The position numbers were made by a program, and so were the translations under genes. Below the pieces are notes generated by a model. That model saw only the letters and a list, made by a program, of their open reading frames with translations, had not been told where the DNA came from and did not search any database. A stretch of DNA of 5,179 nt, taken from the NCBI GenBank assembly GCA_026391755.1, contig JAPLDN010000428.1, positions 1-5,179 on the forward strand, given 5' to 3'. Positions 3,389-5,179 of the stretch are shown here, piece by piece (position 1 is the first letter of the stretch; each line of letters starts with the position of its first letter). This stretch comes from Bacteroidota bacterium. GTDB taxonomy: Bacteria; Bacteroidota; Bacteroidia; Bacteroidales; FEN-979.

Positions 3389-5179
3389 ATGTATCTCAAC
3401 TGCCATTCATATTACTCCCTCCGCTACGGAACGCTTTCGGTTGAAAAGCTGGTCGATGAGGCTGTCCGCTGCGGGGTGCAGGCCCTGGCGCTTACCGATA
3501 TCAACAATTCCACGGGTATCATGGAGTTCATACAGGTATGCACTGATAAAGGGGTGAAGCCAATAGCCGGGATAGAGTTCCGCAGGGATGACGAGCTGAT
3601 ATACGTGGGTTTGGCGCGGAACAACGAGGGGTTCAGGGAGTTGAATGATTACCTGAGCCGCCATAACCTGCGCAAACAGCCGCTTCCCGACAGGCCGGAA
3701 ATCCTGGAGAATGTATACTGGATACATCCGCTGGGAGCAGATGGCAGATGGCAGATGGCAGATGCCACCTCACCCCGGCATTTCATTGGCCTCCCGCCTG
3801 CATCTGCCAATCGCCTCATACTTTCAAAGACCCGCCACCTCATGGATCGCATGGTGCTCTTTTCGCCTGTGACGGTGCTGGATGAGAAGAGTTATGAGCT
3901 TCACAGGAACTTCAGGGCGGTGGATAACAATGTACTGCTGAGCCGGCTGGAGCAGGGGCAATTGGCTTCGCCTTCGGAAGTGATGATGCCCATGGATGAA
4001 CTGCTGGAGCCTTACCGTGAATTCCCGGGGATCATCCGCAATACGGAGAAACTGATAGAAGACTGCAGCATAGGCTTCGACTTCAGGGAGTGCAAAAACA
4101 AGAGGAGTTTTACTGGTAATGTGTACGATGACCAGGTGCTGCTTGAGAAGCTGGCATTCGACGGCTTACAGTACCGTTATGGCTCAGGAAATACCGAAGC
4201 CGTCAACCGGATAAAACACGAATTAGGGATCATCAGCCGCATGGGTTTCGCTGCTTATTTCCTCATCGCCTGGGACATTATCCGCTATTCGATGTCGAGG
4301 GGCTTTTATCATGTCGGGCGTGGAAGCGGGGCAAATAGTATTGTAGCTTATTGCTTGAAAATCACAGATGTTGACCCAATTGACCTCGACCTTTACTTTG
4401 AGCGTTTTATCAATCCAAAACGAACCTCCCCCCCCGACTTCGACATAGATTATTCCTGGAAGGAAAGGGATGAAGTACTCGACTATATTTTCAAGAGGTA
4501 CGGTCACGAACATACTGCTTTGCTGGGAGCCATGTCGACCTTCCGCGACCGCTCGATCATCCGTGAGCTGGGAAAGGTTCATGGCCTCCCCAGGCAGGAG
4601 ATGGACCTCTTTATCAAGCATCCCGAGGATGCGATCAATAATAATCATATCATAAAGAAAATCAATGAATTGGGTGAGATGATGGCGGATTTCCCGAATA
4701 TGAGGACCATACATGCGGGAGGCGTGCTCATCTCCGAACATCCTATCACCTGCTATACATCCCTCGACATGCCGCCCAAGGGTTTTCCCACCACCCAGTT
4801 CGATATGTACGTGGCTGAGGATATTGGCTTTGAGAAGCTGGACATCCTCAGCCAGAGGGGGATAGGGCATATTTACGAAACTGCCGGGATTGTACGGAAG
4901 AACAAGGGGGTGAGCGTAGATGTTCATCAGATCAATAAGTTCAAGGCGGATGAGGAAGTGAAAAAACTCCTTCGGACAGGGAAGACCATCGGATGTTTTT
5001 ACGTGGAAAGTCCGGCCATGCGCGGACTGCTCAAGAAGCTGCATTGCGACAATTACCGCAGCCTGGTAGCGGCAAGTTCCATCATCAGGCCGGGAGTGGC
5101 ACGCTCGGGCATGATGAGGGAGTATATCTTCAGGTTCCATAATCCCGGTAAATTCAGTTACCTGCACCCTGTCATGGAG
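3389..5179 (+). CDS. dnaE: DnaE-type DNA polymerase III alpha subunit, probably error-prone (runs off the right edge)
   Basis: A C-family replicative-type polymerase; 597 residues are present of roughly 1000 expected, with no frameshift or stop. The PHP domain (about 1-200) begins MYLNCHSYYSLRYGTL, with LTDINN (35-40) and GIEF (61-64). Compared with PHP domains that bind metal (HxH, TDHGN), N4 and I38 replace histidines, so metal-dependent exonuclease activity is probably lost. The palm contains GRGSGANSIVAY (310-321), then PDFDID (349-354) with catalytic D350 and D352, and KLDILSQRG (483-491) with the probable third aspartate D485. HAGGVLIS (442-449) is also conserved. Fingers, clamp-binding and C-terminal domains lie outside the window. 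The ATG at 3389 is the only start near the family N-terminus; an in-frame stop lies upstream at 3341-3343. Its place after dinB and a LexA-like regulator, plus the degenerate PHP domain, suggests a damage-tolerance DnaE2-like enzyme rather than the main replicase, but the C-terminus needed to settle this is missing. The gene contains two slippage-prone tracts. Confidence 0.93.
   Translation, partial: MYLNCHSYYSLRYGTLSVEKLVDEAVRCGVQALALTDINNSTGIMEFIQVCTDKGVKPIAGIEFRRDDELIYVGLARNNEGFRELNDYLSRHNLRKQPLPDRPEILENVYWIHPLGADGRWQMADATSPRHFIGLPPASANRLILSKTRHLMDRMVLFSPVTVLDEKSYELHRNFRAVDNNVLLSRLEQGQLASPSEVMMPMDELLEPYREFPGIIRNTEKLIEDCSIGFDFRECKNKRSFTGNVYDDQVLLEKLAFDGLQYRYGSGNTEAVNRIKHELGIISRMGFAAYFLIAWDIIRYSMSRGFYHVGRGSGANSIVAYCLKITDVDPIDLDLYFERFINPKRTSPPDFDIDYSWKERDEVLDYIFKRYGHEHTALLGAMSTFRDRSIIRELGKVHGLPRQEMDLFIKHPEDAINNNHIIKKINELGEMMADFPNMRTIHAGGVLISEHPITCYTSLDMPPKGFPTTQFDMYVAEDIGFEKLDILSQRGIGHIYETAGIVRKNKGVSVDVHQINKFKADEEVKKLLRTGKTIGCFYVESPAMRGLLKKLHCDNYRSLVAASSIIRPGVARSGMMREYIFRFHNPGKFSYLHPVME
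3737..3764. repeat. Four tandem copies of GCAGATG inside dnaE
   Basis: Four perfect 7-bp units (GCAGATG) run in a row and encode part of GADGRWQMADA in the PHP domain. Because 7 is not a multiple of three, gain or loss of one unit would shift the frame. An inverted partner, GCATCTGCCA (3800-3809), is complementary to 3756-3765, so a 10-bp stem with a 34-base loop is possible. The peptide lies between the conserved NVYWIHP and ANRLILSK segments, a loop that appears variable in relatives. Confidence 0.85.
4428..4435 (+). repeat. C8 homopolymer just before the DnaE catalytic motif
   Basis: Eight consecutive C bases encode the end of Ser and two Pro codons (TCC CCC CCC) directly before the GAC of catalytic D350. 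Relatives usually read S-M-P-D-F-D-I-D here, so the second proline codon seems to have replaced methionine and lengthened the run. A one-base slip would destroy the polymerase active site. Confidence 0.75.

Noticed and set aside
4223..5167. Long (314-codon) open frame on the minus strand opposite dnaE.
   Set aside because: It lies wholly antisense to a polymerase gene with clear catalytic motifs, has no recognisable domain, and is explained by the base composition of dnaE codons.

Overview
The window looks like a chromosomal segment of a Bacteroidota (Bacteroidales-type) bacterium. The evidence is: upstream regions with the TAnnTTTG -7 element typical of that phylum, A/T-rich leaders without strong Shine-Dalgarno sites, a stand-alone ORF6N-domain protein, and a DnaE whose N-terminus reads MYLNCHSYYSL. 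The assignment is by recognition only; no database was searched.

Layout. (1) 1-505, minus strand: N-terminal part of a UDP-glucose 6-dehydrogenase (Ugd), running off the left edge, with its own candidate promoter at 548-575. (2) 596-1399, minus strand: a LexA/UmuD-like regulator with an XRE helix-turn-helix, an S24 peptidase-like domain and a C-terminal coiled coil. (3) 1400-1467: a compact divergent control region with a good minus-strand promoter, two palindromes and repeated ATGATTA words. (4) 1468-2637, plus strand: a Y-family DNA polymerase (DinB) with an apparently intact active site and a beta-clamp motif. (5) 2766-3359, plus strand: an ORF6N-domain protein, flanked on both sides by inverted copies of an AGGTAGCGA repeat and carrying two 31-bp palindromes inside its reading frame. 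(6) 3389 to the right edge, plus strand: the first 597 residues of a DnaE-type DNA polymerase alpha subunit with polymerase aspartates present and a degenerate PHP domain. No gene-free stretch exceeds about 130 bases.

How the genes fit together. A self-cleaving-type repressor divergent from a Y-family polymerase, followed by a second DnaE, has the logic of a DNA-damage-inducible translesion or mutagenesis cassette. It resembles lexA2-imuA-imuB-dnaE2 of Proteobacteria, but has a catalytically intact DinB in place of ImuB and no ImuA in view. The ORF6N gene sits in the middle like a later insertion. Ugd is probably unrelated and belongs to surface-polysaccharide sugar-nucleotide synthesis.

The least explained features are the two ORF6N palindromes, which differ at two positions with both changes matched on the opposite arm, the inverted repeats bracketing that gene, and two slippage-prone tracts (four 7-bp units and a C8 run) inside dnaE.
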